DNA of 64,000 nt from Andrena cerasifolii (lineage: Eukaryota > Arthropoda > Insecta > Hymenoptera > Andrenidae), in NCBI RefSeq assembly GCF_050908995.1, contig NC_135122.1, forward strand, positions 15,354,501 through 15,418,500, in the 5' to 3' direction. Positions within the stretch are counted from its first letter, which is position 1. Every line of letters begins with the position of its first letter. Of the stretch, positions 36,739-48,596 are shown piece by piece. The position numbers were made by a program, and so were the translations under genes. The notes beneath the pieces are model-generated. The model ran no database searches. It saw nothing but the letters and a program-made list of their open reading frames with translations, and was not told the origin of the DNA.

Positions 36739-37416
36739 TACGAGCCATTCCACGTCAAAACGGATAGGTGAAAAATTTAGTTTCACCGATTCTCTGCAAA
36801 ATTACAGCATTTGTCGATAACCTGGCAAAAACAAAGTACACTAAATTTCAACGGTATATGTCAAATAGTTTTCGAAATATTTAATGTTAAAGTTTCGAAA
36901 GTTCAAACAAAATCGGCTGACGCGTCATCACTTAAACTGTAATATCTCGGTCATTTTTAAAGATAATGCCACCGTCTTGGGCTCATTTTAAAACTGAAGG
37001 AATGCTTTCTCAACACGTGTGTAAAATATTTCGTTTATCGTTAATAATCTTAACAGCAATCGATGTCAAAGTTTCAAATCGCGATTTGACGTCGTTCCCA
37101 CCCACGGGCCGGCTTGAAAAAAATACCATTCGATTCGTTAAGTCTTCAACTAATAAATGCCTTTTTCAAAAAAGTGCAGAGATTTTGGGAACAGTTAATA
37201 AAAAAATAAAACTTACGATGGTGCACACCGCTTGGAACTGCACGGAACCCATGGTCAGTCAACTTTAACATTAAATATTTCGAAAACTATTTGACACAGG
37301 CCGTTGAAATTTAGTATACTTTGTTTTTGCAAGGTTATCGAAAAATGCTGTAATTTTGCAGAGAATCAGTGAAACTAAATTTTTCACCTATTCGTTTTGA
37401 CGTGGAATAGCTCGTA
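36739..37416. mobile_element. Foldback element, 678 bp, with about 156-bp terminal inversions
   Basis: The arms 36739-36894 and 37261-37416 are near-perfect inverse copies (TACGAGCCATTCCACGTC, then AGGTGAAAAATTTAGTTTCA, GCAAAATTACAGCATTT and TCAAATAGTTTTCGAAATAT). The central part carries an unremarkable 100-codon frame. Identity between arms is high, about 90% by eye, so this copy is fairly young. No target duplication is evident. Confidence 0.85.
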
Positions 37417-40400
37417 TCTCGAACAGATTTAGGAGGTTTCTTCAACCCTCGAATGGTGGTAGACCGAGTTTCAAGCCCCAGGGAAATTTCTAGTGGGTAC
37501 AGTAGAAGTCTCGAGCAAGAAGAAACGCAGACTTGAGGATGTAGTGGAACGTGGAAGAACAGAAGGGGACTGGAGGGTAAAATTGTAAACGGTTAATGGC
37601 CTTTAGTGACTTTAATGATAGTGGAATACAATCACGATCCGAAACAGAGTTATAACGCACTCGTGTTACAACACCAGTGATCGCTGCTGTTGGTAAATGC
37701 GCCAAGTTTGTTGCCACGCTCCTGATACAATGGAACGTCGTTGCACAGTATCGTACTCATTGAAACGCATTATTCCACTCCAACTACCCCACAGTGTATT
37801 AATTCGTCCCGAGAGCAGCGATAGGTGCATCGCGGAGAAAGGATCGATCAGGCGCCGCTTCGCGATTTTGCGCTACCAGCAGCGACGGAATTGAGTTCTA
37901 CGCGTACACCGGTACCGCAACTTCAAAGATTCAGCGGTAACCTTCCCGCGCGCGTTCCGAGCTTGGCCATTGTTCGCCGATTACTCGGATTATCGAAGGG
38001 TCCTAAGTTGATCCCCGGGCATTTTCACCGCGGCGAGCAAAATTTAACCCACATTTCGGGAGAATAAATCCCCGTGCTTCCGTGCTGATCCTAATTAAGC
38101 ACTCGGCCGCTTCGATAATTACATTCGTACGTATAATCGCGCGGAGGGAAAGCCGCGGAACAGTATCGTTGGTTATACGAGCGTTGCCCGGTCCTCCAAT
38201 CCGGGGGTGCGCGAAATCTACCTGGGAGAACGGCTGGATCTAGCGGGAAGCCGCATCAACTATGTCCTTTACGTAACTGCCCGGACTGTACGGCTGCTCG
38301 TTAAACGAAGACAAACCTTTGCTTAACGTTCGAGCTTAAGATCGTTCGCGAACGAGCGCGCCGCGAGACTTTCCAGCCGGCTATAGAGACACACTCGAGG
38401 AGCGGCGAAATTGAGAAGCGAAAGCCACTTCTGCTATCATTTCACCGAAAGATCCACCTTTAAACCGTCTTCAACAGTGCCAACACTCCCGTCCACCCTA
38501 TTATCGTTGGCCAACTCTTTTGCTACCTTCTTGGGCTTCTCGTGGTTCGAGTGTCGCGGATACCCGACGAGCCAGTCCTCGCGGAACGATCGTACCCGAC
38601 GTTCTCCCAGAGTCCCGTCGTCCCATCGAAACGTTCGACGTCCGCTCCGAGGCCTGGCGAGTGCCAGCATTTCAACGCCTCGGGATTTACGTCTATTACC
38701 GGGACGATATAAGGTACATGACACGCGCGGATGATGAAATCTGCGTTCCTTGGAAACGAATGAGCGACGTGGAACGAGGGAATTCCATCAGACATTAGAC
38801 TCTCGTTCCATGCATTTTTCACGACAGAATACTAGTGGCTATAGAACTGCCCCACATAATGTTCAACGAACAATTTAATATATGCCTTGGATTTGAAGAA
38901 GGTAGTACACGATTTCCAGGAATCGTTCCGGTGAATTGCCCCCTGAATGCCGCCGTGGCGGTGTACACGGACTGTCTTCGCGCGTTTCGCCGCTCTCGCT
39001 TGGAGCGAGAAAGCGGATTTTTCAACAATGCCAGCAGCTATGACAGACTCGATTTCCCCCGATGCGAATGACACCTGATTAGGTGCATCAGCGAAAAGAG
39101 CTTATCGCGCGTGTGACGCTGGCGGGCCGGCGAAAAATTTTGACACGCGGGAAGAAGGGGCTGTTTCGAGTCGGGGGTCGGTAGTCGAATTCGATCAATG
39201 GAGGCTATTTTCGAAGCGCGCGCCGTTCGCCGTCCGCGTCGAAAAAGTGCGCAGCACGTAGAATCGTCGGCGGTGTCCGCCGTAAAATTTCAATTTTCTC
39301 GGTATCGCCCTGTCCAGGAAATAGACTGGGCGTTGGGCGCGACCGCTTAGCCATGCCGGCACCGACATGCACATTCGACATACGGTGCAAGGGTTTTACA
39401 GGCAAGGTAAAAGGGGATCGATACCGAGGAGTCGTTCAATCTTTCGACCTCCACCTGATAGAGCTGGAGGGAGAGAGAGAGAGAGGAGAGGGGGAGGAGG
39501 CAGAGAGGGATGCAGGGAGAGTTGAAATTTATGTGGAAGCTCGGAGAAAAACTGTGCACGCGCGAATCGATAACTCGCTCGAGAATAATCCCCTAACATC
39601 GGGCTGATCGTCTCGAAATCTCGATCCGCGCACGGTTGCCAAGGAACGATCGACGGAACGCCTCTTGAATGCTCCAAACTCGCGAGAATTGGAACGGTAA
39701 TCGGAGCAACGATACAAGAATCGCGGGGGATATTTTACAGGCGACAGGCTCGATTTTCAACCCTCCGCGCTGCAAATATGCTTCCCTGGGCGCGAGCAAT
39801 GCCTGACGTTCCAATAGATGTTCGTACGTGTTGGTGCGTCGGAATTCGTATTCGTGTCGGATGCCGATCTCATAGTTCACGATGGGAAGGGAAGGATTCG
39901 TAACCTTGGAGAACTGACGCGAATTAGAAACGGGGGGATTAGAAATTACAGTAGACTGTGGATCGTGCATTTGGGCGACCTCGACTTCATCACCGATTTT
40001 GCAATAAAGACGTTTAATAATAATAATAATAATAATAATCCGGCGTTATTCGCCCCTTCTCGAAAATAAAGCAGCCCTAAATAGAACATCTAAATATTAC
40101 CTCAATTGCGGCTGTGCTAAATCTCCAGCACAACGGAACTCTAATTACAACGCCACAATAGTCGTTTAAAACACCTGCTATTTTTATAGCCCTTATTACA
40201 TCCCCAGTGTCCATGCTATATCATCGCTTACAGCATAGATTCTAAAGAAAGCTACGATTATTTCGCGATATATCCACCGCTGTACCGCCGCGTGCAATTA
40301 TTCTGTATCAGGGTGGAATACGAATAATCTTATTCCAGGATCAATAGTCTCTAATCCCTCCGAATACTCTATCCTCCGAGTCGCTAAAACTGAGTCACTG

Positions 40401-42407
40401 ACTCTCTATAAACCCTCTAAAGACAATCTTAAAAAATTCACCGCCGTACGCGTGCAATTGTGCACCTTCGCTTTTCCACTCAAACATCCCAAACAATGCG
40501 TTAACAACCCCATCGTTAAAACTCCCTCGCGCAGCATCTTACAGCGGGAAGCCACGAATCCGAAGCCAGCAAAAATGCAAAGCTATATTTTGCCGGTTAG
40601 ACCCTTTCAGCATTTCTACCCCGTGATTATCGATGATCGCGTGGCTGTAACGAGCGAGACGTGGCAGCAGGGCCGAGACCAGAAAAGAGGACCGCTACCT
40701 ACCAACAGCATTGATCACCGATTTGCGGCGGAATCTGTACACCGCCAGGCGTGATTCGTCGATGGGCTTGAGTACCGTGATCGATCCAGCCAGGTCGGGT
40801 ACGCCCGGCTCAGGCATCGATTGGGGAATGAATCGTTGCCCGCGTAAAGGCGGCCGCAGAATCGGCGCTCCTTGGTTCGTTCGGACGCCAACGGGGCGAG
40901 GGATGTCGGTCGAGATATCGCGTAACCGCCCTCGTGTAACGGAGCGCTCGCAAAGCGGAAGTATCGCGCAAGATCGCGCGATAGGGAGGTTCGTGCGGCG
41001 CGCGCTCGGTCATCCCCTCGATCCCATCGAGGCCATGGTGAAAGGAACAAATTATCCTGTTACTGGCCGGCGTGTGTTCGTTAATAATTACTATCCCTCG
41101 CGCCAGATAACAGCTGTTTCGGAAGGGGCTGCCAGTGAGGTATCGAGACCACACTTGAATCTGCAGGCTGTATTGGGGGAGATCGAGTGAGGAGTATATC
41201 GGAAGTGATGATGGACGTTGTATTAGATCCCATGCAGATATTCGCTGGATATGGTTATTCGAACCTTAATTACAGTCTCGACGAGCCATTTAACAGATTC
41301 CAAGGGCATCCACTAGTGAACAGAGCGAGTGGTAGAAAACTTAGCTAATAATTCTTCCGCGAGGAGACAGCTGCTTTGGCGAGAATAAAAGGAATGCAAC
41401 TAAGACCGATCCCACCGATCGCGCGGCTCCTTCGCTTCCACCCGCCTTGAGAATCAGTTTTCTGAAAATACAGAGGCTCGTATGGAAAGATTCTGCGCCG
41501 AACTTTCCCGCTCGTTTCTTCGGGAGGAATCCAATGATCACCCTCTACTCAGCGCGGAAGAATTATTAGCGCGACTACGGCCCGCTGCTCCCTCCTCGAA
41601 CCAGCACAAAACGCTCCGCGTCGCGACGCCGCGCAAGATAATTAACGTGTGCCGACGACATTCCGTGGCGAGTTATTGTTTCGGGATAATGTGATTCGCG
41701 CGTAACCACCGCCGAAACTGTTAGTTTCGCCTCAATTAAAAATAATGAGACGCCCGGCTCACGGACCATCCCCGTTCAGCGAAACGAGAAGCGCTTCGTG
41801 CCGGTGACGAAGGTAAACCCGGGGCGGTTTTCCTCTCGGAACACAACGATAAGATTGAAACACCCTCGTAAAATTTATACCCCCTCCCCCCCCCCGAGGG
41901 TGGCCGTTGCCGAACGAAATCGGACGGACCATATCGAGGCGGTCTCTGTAACTGCCCCTAACTCCCCGGGATCACGTATGACGAGTCACGTACACGATGA
42001 AACAGATATACATATTATCGCGCGATAGATAATTGCGGCGTGGACCCGACCGTGCCGCACGAGTCCTCGTTAAAGGCCACCGTCCACCTAGCTCGATCAT
42101 CTCGATCTTAATTCGCGCGGTGACCGTTCAACGACAATGGCCAGGGACATGCGAGCCGGCGCGCAACTGCAGTGGGACGTTTCTGGGGACGTGCTGGCGA
42201 ACGATGCATTCGAAAGTACTTTCAGAGATCTTGGACCGAAAGCGTGGACAATCGTTCTGCTGCTTTCTTTGGGAAAAGAGGGGATTTTATTCGTTGAACT
42301 TGTCCGTGAGTTTTAATTGGTAGTGATCAAACTGAAACGAATGCCAGCTTATCTACTTGCAACAGTGCGAACGCTATACATACTGAATACGTTAACTTTT
42401 GATAGAA
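37417..42407. other. No gene recognised (5.0 kb)
   Basis: GC-rich DNA with many short overlapping frames and no domain. It includes a short GA repeat near 39468-39485, the AAT repeat at 40014-40039 and a C-rich run near 41881-41895. Confidence 0.5.
40014..40039. repeat. (AAT)n microsatellite
   Basis: About eight uninterrupted AAT/TAA units. Confidence 0.95.
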
Positions 42408-42412
42408 AATAT

Positions 42413-42695
42413 TGTTGGGTTACCCGGTAGAGTGAGCAGTAACTCTATAGAGCGAATACAATAAAATCACTTTATTGATACAACGGAGTCAATATAGTGT
42501 TAAATGATAATCATAAGGAATAATAGAAAACTGTTCGTGTAAACTGGAAAGGATCGCGTGTAGCGTCTACTGCGTCTGGAGAAGAACTGACTGGGACAAC
42601 CACGGTCCTCGGTGCTTGGCAAGCCCCAAAGAGGCCCAGCGGTGCACAGGCCTCTGTTTACAGCTCGTATCGCTGTTCCACCGTATACGCCAACA
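42413..42695 (-). mobile_element. Solo LTR, 283 bp, with 5-bp target duplication
   Basis: On the minus strand the unit starts TGTTGGCGTATACGG and ends GGGTAACCCAACA, giving the TG...CA and short inverted termini of a long terminal repeat. An AATAAA signal lies inside it on the same strand, near the end, as expected of an R region. The host 5-mer AATAT is duplicated at 42408-42412 and 42696-42700. No internal retrotransposon sequence flanks it, so it is best read as a solo LTR left by recombination between two LTRs. A 5-bp duplication fits Gypsy- or Bel/Pao-type elements; which one cannot be told. Confidence 0.85.
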
Positions 42696-42700
42696 AATAT

Positions 42701-43423
42701 GTGCCCAGCGTCTGATCCGCGAAATGTCTCAACAGGATCACGAGGAGTAAGTCGCATTAATTTTCTAGGGAATTTTGAGAATTCTTACGTTCGGTGGACA
42801 ATTGCGGCACCTTTCGAAACGTACAGGGTACACTGCGCTATCATCCCGACGCTGGGCTACTTTATAGCAGAAAGAACGTGCTCCGGGTTGAGGCAAGTGT
42901 TAATTGCTCTTAAGTTAATTGAGAGCGGTAAGAATGAAAATTTTCTACACACGCCCGGGTCGAGAGCGGCAAACAAAGTGGGCAACCGCCTTTGGGCAGC
43001 TATGTATTTCTACCTGCTCCACGTGCGATCCAACGTGCTCCCGAATCTTTTAAAGGGACCTGAAAACGAAATCACCTTCGATTCGTCAGCGGCCTATCGA
43101 CCATACGTTCTTCATCCCCTCACGTTCACGACCTGTTTCCATTTCGTAAGCGTGCACTATAGCACAATGGCACCCGGAATAAGTGTATATACATTGGTAA
43201 TGCCACTTAACATGCGAAGTCACGCACGATACAACCGCTGTTCCGCCGATATCGTCGCCCCCCCCCCTGACTGCGCTCAACCCCCAACCGCATCCACCTT
43301 CAACCCTATTCGCGTACGCGAACCATGGCTGAGAGTTTAAAGCGTGAAAACTTAGACGGATGCGTTTGCACCGCGAAGCGCGCGCAGCGGAAGCAGCTAG
43401 CCACCGTTTCACGGTAGAGCTGT
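42701..43423. other. No gene recognised
   Basis: A 242-codon plus frame (42612-43340) starts inside the solo LTR and shows no domain, so I treat it as chance. It ends beside a C-rich run at 43258-43266. Confidence 0.5.
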
Positions 43424-43631
43424 AATTATTCGACTATTCGAATATTCGAATAATTTCCTCCAATATTCGGAGCGATCGAATTTCGGAATGTTCCGAATAG
43501 GAATCTGAATATGCAATATTCCTTCACACTTCATCGTGAAATTCTTTTCATATTGCTCTTTATAGACACATTCGTCCATAGTCCATACACATCCCTATAT
43601 CCATGTACACATCTACATACAAAGCGAATAA

Positions 43632-43986
43632 TCTATATTTATATAAAAGAAGTGACTGGCTGACACATCAACGCCCAGCTGAAACCGTTTAACCTAGGAA
43701 CGTGAAATATGGAGGGTGTATTGTTTTCGCGACGTAGTCACCCACTAAGGAAGGATGTTTGGAAATTCCATCCCTAAGGGGTTGAAAAGGGGTAAAATGT
43801 ATTTTCACGGTTCCTCAAAATCTCTTAGGCCCGATTAGATGTCAACTTGGTTTTTACTTCGAAAGGTTACCTACATAAATGCCTAAAAAGCAATTTCAAG
43901 GGGTTGGTGAAAAGGGATGAAATGTGTTTTCATGGAGTGCTTAATATCTGTTAGGCCCGAAGCGAAGCGCGGGTGTATTTTGCTAG
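43632..43986 (+). mobile_element. Helitron-like non-autonomous element, 355 bp (candidate)
   Basis: It starts TCTATATTTATATAAAAGAAG after an A and ends CTAG before a T, the TC...CTRR termini and A/T insertion site of Helitrons. A small GC-rich hairpin-capable motif, CCCGAAGCGAAGCGCGGG, sits about 10 bp inside the 3' end, as expected of the terminator. It has no inverted repeats or target duplication, again as expected. The hairpin stem is only 4-5 bp, so the class call is moderate. Confidence 0.5.
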
Positions 43987-44290
43987 TACTCTATAAATAT
44001 AGAGAAATGCCGTTATAGTAACGAGGGAAAATAAAAATATTATAGTTCCTGAAAATCGTTTATGGGGTTCTTGGCCGACTCCGTCGGGGTTGTCTACTCA
44101 TTATTATAAAAATAATAATACTAATAACTGATGGTTGCTTTCGTTTCGAAATGTATAAATTTACCAAACATGAATAAACTTCCAAATTTATTGTTTGAAA
44201 GACAAACAAATATTGTAAAAGCTAATATGAAAAGAATTTCACGATAGCGTGCGAAGAAATATTGCATGTTCAGATTACTATTCGGTACAA

Positions 44291-44574
44291 TCAGAATATT
44301 CGAATATTCAAATACTCCTGATTATTCGAGTATTCAAATACTCCTAATTATTCGAATACTCGAAGAAATTATTCGAATTCTCTGGTATTCCAGTATTCGA
44401 ATATTCAAATATTCCTAATTATTCGAATATTTGAAGAAATTATTCGAATTCTCTGGTATTCCAGTATTCGAATATTCAAATACTCCTAGTTATTCGAATA
44501 TTCGAAGAAATTATTCGAATTCTCTGGTCTTCCAGTATTCGAATATTCGAATGCTTAGATTATTCGAATATTAG
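44291..44574. repeat. 71-bp tandem array of TTCGAATATTC-rich units, about 4 copies
   Basis: GAAGAAAT(T)ATTCGAATTC recurs at 44362, 44433 and 44504, exactly 71 bp apart, with a partial unit before and a partial unit after. Copies are over 90% identical by eye. The words are self-complementary (AATATTCGAATA), so the strand can fold on itself many ways. Confidence 0.9.
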
Positions 44575-44576
44575 TT

Positions 44577-47500
44577 AAAGCCATATTTCACGGTTACGCT
44601 ACGTTTACAAGTTCGACGTTGGCACGTAACGATTCTAAAGCAACGCGATTTGTCTAAGTACCGTGGGAACGCGTGCCGCGGCGGTAAGAGAGCCGGTTAA
44701 AGGTATCGCGAGAAGAATCCGTCGAACTGAGACCCGCGGTTCAACTGGTTGTACAATTGCACAAATCTCATTATCCCCCCGTGTTTGTTAAAGCGAGAGC
44801 GGCGGAATTGTCCCCGCTGGCTTTCTATCGTCCAGCGCGACCGCGGCGGGATTCATCGATTCCCCGGGCTGCTTTGCAAATCAGAAAACTGACGCGCAAC
44901 AAATAAATACGGCCCGTAGATCGGGCAAACGCGGGAATTGAAAGCAAACAGATCTTACGCTCGATAAATAAGCTTTCCCCGCGTCCATTAAATCCGCCGC
45001 GCGGATCCGACGCGCGCTTTTAACGTTGGAAAATCACGAAATTCATTTTACCACCTTCTCTTCCATCGACCTGCAAGCGAAAGACAGGGACGAAAGGTTT
45101 GCAAGCACGTTGCCGATAGAAATCGAAAGTTTCCCAAAGTACCTACCCTCTCTAAAAAAAAGACCCTGGTAGAAGACCTCCAACGACAGGGAACACCGAA
45201 ACGGCGGGCCGAATCTATCCCACTTGCGCGTTCGTCTTGCATAACTGGGCCGAAGGGTGAAGCATCTCGCGGTAAACACGGGTCGTGCTTTAATTCTGCA
45301 AGGGCAACGTCGCAGCCACCCCTCGGCACCCCTAATCTTAGCCAATTCCATGCATACGTAAGGAGCATCGGCAGACGTACAAGCGGCAGCCCCTTCGACT
45401 CTTTGCAACTGCTCCCTGCAGACCCATTTATCGATCCCGGCGTGTACCAAACGAAAGGTTTCCATTAACCGCGTGTACCGTGCCGGCGTATCGCGTATAT
45501 ACCTACGCTGCCGTGCAACTGTTTCATCAGGGTGCATTTACCGCATTTACCGCCCGCGCTGGTCCCCGTTCCGTCGCAGCCAGCCAATCGGCGTCCGGAG
45601 CTAGTCCCCCGTGAAGGTGGACCAGCTACTTACGGCGATCGTGTACTCCGGCCCGCATCGTCGCGCATTATATTGGCAACGAATCAATAACAACTACGCA
45701 TACGCGTTACGTGCCACCGTACGCCACTTCTATCGCGACGCCGATCCGATCGTCGCGTCTGAAAATTTATGCAAACCAGCCCGGGAACGGGAGCCCCCGC
45801 GCCGGAGCGTGGCGAAGTCGAGGGATGAGACCCGATTTTCGTGATCCTCGGGTCACCAGGAAGCGATAAATCACGGATAACGATTGGCAACAGGGGGATC
45901 CTCGGAGAAGCTGGCTTTAGTTTTATGGGGAGTCTCGAGGAACGCCTGGCAAGTGCATTGCGAGGATTTCTCGTGATGGTAGGCCGGGTAGAGAGCGTGG
46001 ATGGTTAATAATTTTCGTCTGGTGTCCGAGGATTTGTTTATTGGAACAGTTGTCGCGCTAGTTGTTTGGATCGCGGGGCTTCCACAGTATTTCCGCGGGA
46101 TTGGTAAATAATCTGGGTAACAAGGGTGGTAGACGTTGCTTGCAGTTTAAAAGGAAAGTAGCGAAACCTTTCGCGGCTCGCTGAATTTCACGGAATACTA
46201 CTGGAACGTCGATGTGTTGCTCGATTTTATGACGCCCGTCCCCAATTAATTCCACTTGCCCGCAATTTTTACTTCCCTCTTCGATTCTCGCTGCTATATG
46301 CAAATGAAACGCGTAAATAACTTTCGCAGGGAAATTATTACCGGCTCCCTCTTCTTCTTTTTTTTTTTTTTTTACGTAATTATGAAATACGAATGCCAGA
46401 GTTTAGCTGCATTAAATCGCGGGGTTTCGCGCTCGCGTAGAAATTACTAGATAACGGCGTTAAATAAACCGAGGCGATGCTGGATAAATGCAAATTCCGT
46501 TTATCTGTAATGGCTAATTGCGTTCTTTATTTCGTCGGTGCAACGGCGTTTTCTCTAATAACAATTTCGCCGTCGTTAACGGTAAATCGTGCGTATTACC
46601 GGGACGGCTGAAAAAAACTGTGCGCTGCTCTTTGCACGCGTTTCGGAAACGTGCCAATTAAATCGAGTTTACGTTTCGACTTCCCCCGCGCTAAACACTT
46701 GTCAATTATTACGGCCAATTCCAGCCTCCGCTCTCGAATAAATCATGGTATCAGCCGTACGCGAGGCGATAGCTACGACAATACCATCGGCAACAAGGTA
46801 TTTCAATATTTCACACCGACGGACAAAAACGCGGGAACAATAATCGCGAAGGTATGTTAACGCTTCGCAGCTCGCGTTATATTCCCCCCCTACTCTAGCG
46901 CCTGTTTTTTTTCCGAAATAAACTTCACGGTATCGTGTAAAAATTACAACAGCGTCCCCGTAGAAACTCGAACAATAGAATTTTATAGAGTAATTCTGCG
47001 GATAGATGCGGCGCGCTGCGTGGAGGGGCGGAACGCGGGACAAAAAAAGGGGGAAAGAAAAACGAGCGGTTAAACGTTAATACGAGCAATTCTCTCGCGG
47101 CCGAGGCGGCGCGCGAGCTCGTTCGATTTGTCGCAACTATTTGCATTCCGTCGGATTTTATTAACCGGTGAAACGAGGCCCGCCACCCCCCGTAAGCGCG
47201 CGAGAACTTTAACGGGGCAATTAACGCGACCGGTAGCGGGTCGACCGCAAGGAATAAGTGCCCCCCTCGATTTCCACCGCGCCGGCGGATTTAATCAGCC
47301 TGCGCGTTGACAAATAATAACACGTTTACCCGATATTCACGGCTTGTGTACGAACGTGACCATTACAGAATTAATCTCTTCGTTACCTTCGAACCGAACG
47401 TGGAAATAACACGCGCGCACCGTCGCGACCTTTCAACAAACGATCGCGCAACCTTTTTTATTTTTCTTTGGCCTCGTTTAGGTTGAACGGGCAAAAAGAA

Positions 47501-48498
47501 GGGGGAAAAACGGAGCTACGAATTAAATTGGTATGGGAACGGGCTCCATGGGGCACGGGGAAATTATAGGGATGATATTTATGCGGAGACACTAATGGTA
47601 AAGGTGGGAGGGAAATTGCGGCTGGGAAATGCAGGTTACTGGAATTGTATTATATCTTATGACTGATCGAGTTAATCTTAATCCAGCGCTTTCCTATTTC
47701 ATTTTAGTCTCCTCCCCCAAGCCCGATTCCGCGATTATCAATTCTCAGCTTTATCTGCCGGCTGTTCACTAATACCGCAAGACTGGGAGTCGAGTTAATC
47801 CTACTCTATTATACAGATTTGTTGAGACGGGGTTCTGCCGTTATAGGGATCGCGGAGTAAAAAATAATGGCGCGTAGATTAAACACTTGGGATATTCGGA
47901 GATTCGATCACTTGTCCATTTTAAATCTATAATATGACTTCGAAGGTGCGACCTCCCTGCGGTCCGTATCGCCAGAATAGATCGGGGCGTACGAATCCAA
48001 TGAGACTAAATCACGTACACTGTAACATTCGACAAGTATTCTCCATTTCTTTACTTATTTCGCTGGAACCACATTGCGCAAAACCAATAGAGAAGCGTCC
48101 TCGCCGGGATACCATTATGCGAGAAGGGAAGCTAAAAGAAAGTGAAATATCGCGTCCCGAGTAGATTTTCGCCCTCAGCTTTTCAAATAAGCAAAACATT
48201 CGGGAATATCAAGATGCACCGTTTCGGGTCACTTCTTCGGGGGCAGTCTGTCATAAATCGCGGATAAGTTGCCTCGCATTCCGAGCGCATACGAAACACG
48301 TGGGAAAACGTTGCGGGTGAATAAAAAAAAAGAAAGAAGAAGACAGAACGGGATGGTAGGTTCCCTTTAAAAAGTGGTTTAAAATAAGGCCGGTGCTCCT
48401 GTCTCTGGAAAAATCAGAAACAAGGGACAAGGGGGGAGACGAGCGGATGCATACAAATTCGTGGTTTATAACCGAGATCCAACCGTACCTTTTTCCAG
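44577..48498. other. No exon recognised (3.9 kb, upstream of dpr start)
   Basis: GC-rich DNA with a T run of about 19 bp at 46351-46370. It must contain, or lie within, the intron that ends at the acceptor at 48497-48498. No 5' exon or promoter of the Dpr gene could be identified. The 164-codon minus frame at 45043-45537 has no domain. Confidence 0.5.
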
Positions 48499-48520
48499 GA
48501 GGACTTGAAACCTCGCAAGG
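48499..48520 (+). other. 5' untranslated part of the dpr start exon
   Basis: A pyrimidine tract and acceptor (TTTTTCCAG, ending 48498) precede this short leader. An in-frame TGA at 48506-48508 rules out an earlier start. At least one non-coding exon must therefore lie upstream. Confidence 0.65.
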
Positions 48521-48596
48521 ATGCGGGACCGGCTATCGTGGTACATGGTCTTCCTGATCCTGCCGACAATTCTCCTGGCCAGGTCGCTCGATAAAG
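48521..48596 (+). CDS. dpr coding exon 1: signal peptide
   Basis: It encodes MRDRLSWYMVFLILPTILLA and five more residues: a basic start, a hydrophobic core and a likely signal peptidase site near Ala20/Arg21. It ends in phase 1 at a GGTAAAT donor. The only downstream acceptor of matching phase that leads into the Ig frame is at 50121, and joining the two forms an Asp codon. That phase fit is the main reason for accepting this small exon. Confidence 0.85.

Larger units (their letters stand above)
43424..44576. mobile_element. AATATTCGAATA-rich palindromic element, composite, about 1.15 kb
   Basis: Both edges consist of AATATTCGAATA-type words (43424-43490 and 44288-44576). Just inside are 65-bp inverse arms, 43491-43557 and 44223-44287, sharing ATGCAATATT, ATCGTGAAATTCTTTTCATAT and surrounding bases. 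The right side has expanded into a 71-bp tandem array. Inside lies a Helitron-like insertion (43632-43986). There is no coding capacity. Outer boundaries are approximate and no target duplication was found. Confidence 0.7.

Noticed and set aside
42612..43340. 242-codon plus-strand frame, considered as a retrotransposon protein
   Set aside because: Starts inside the solo LTR on its opposite strand and carries no gag, protease or polymerase motif.
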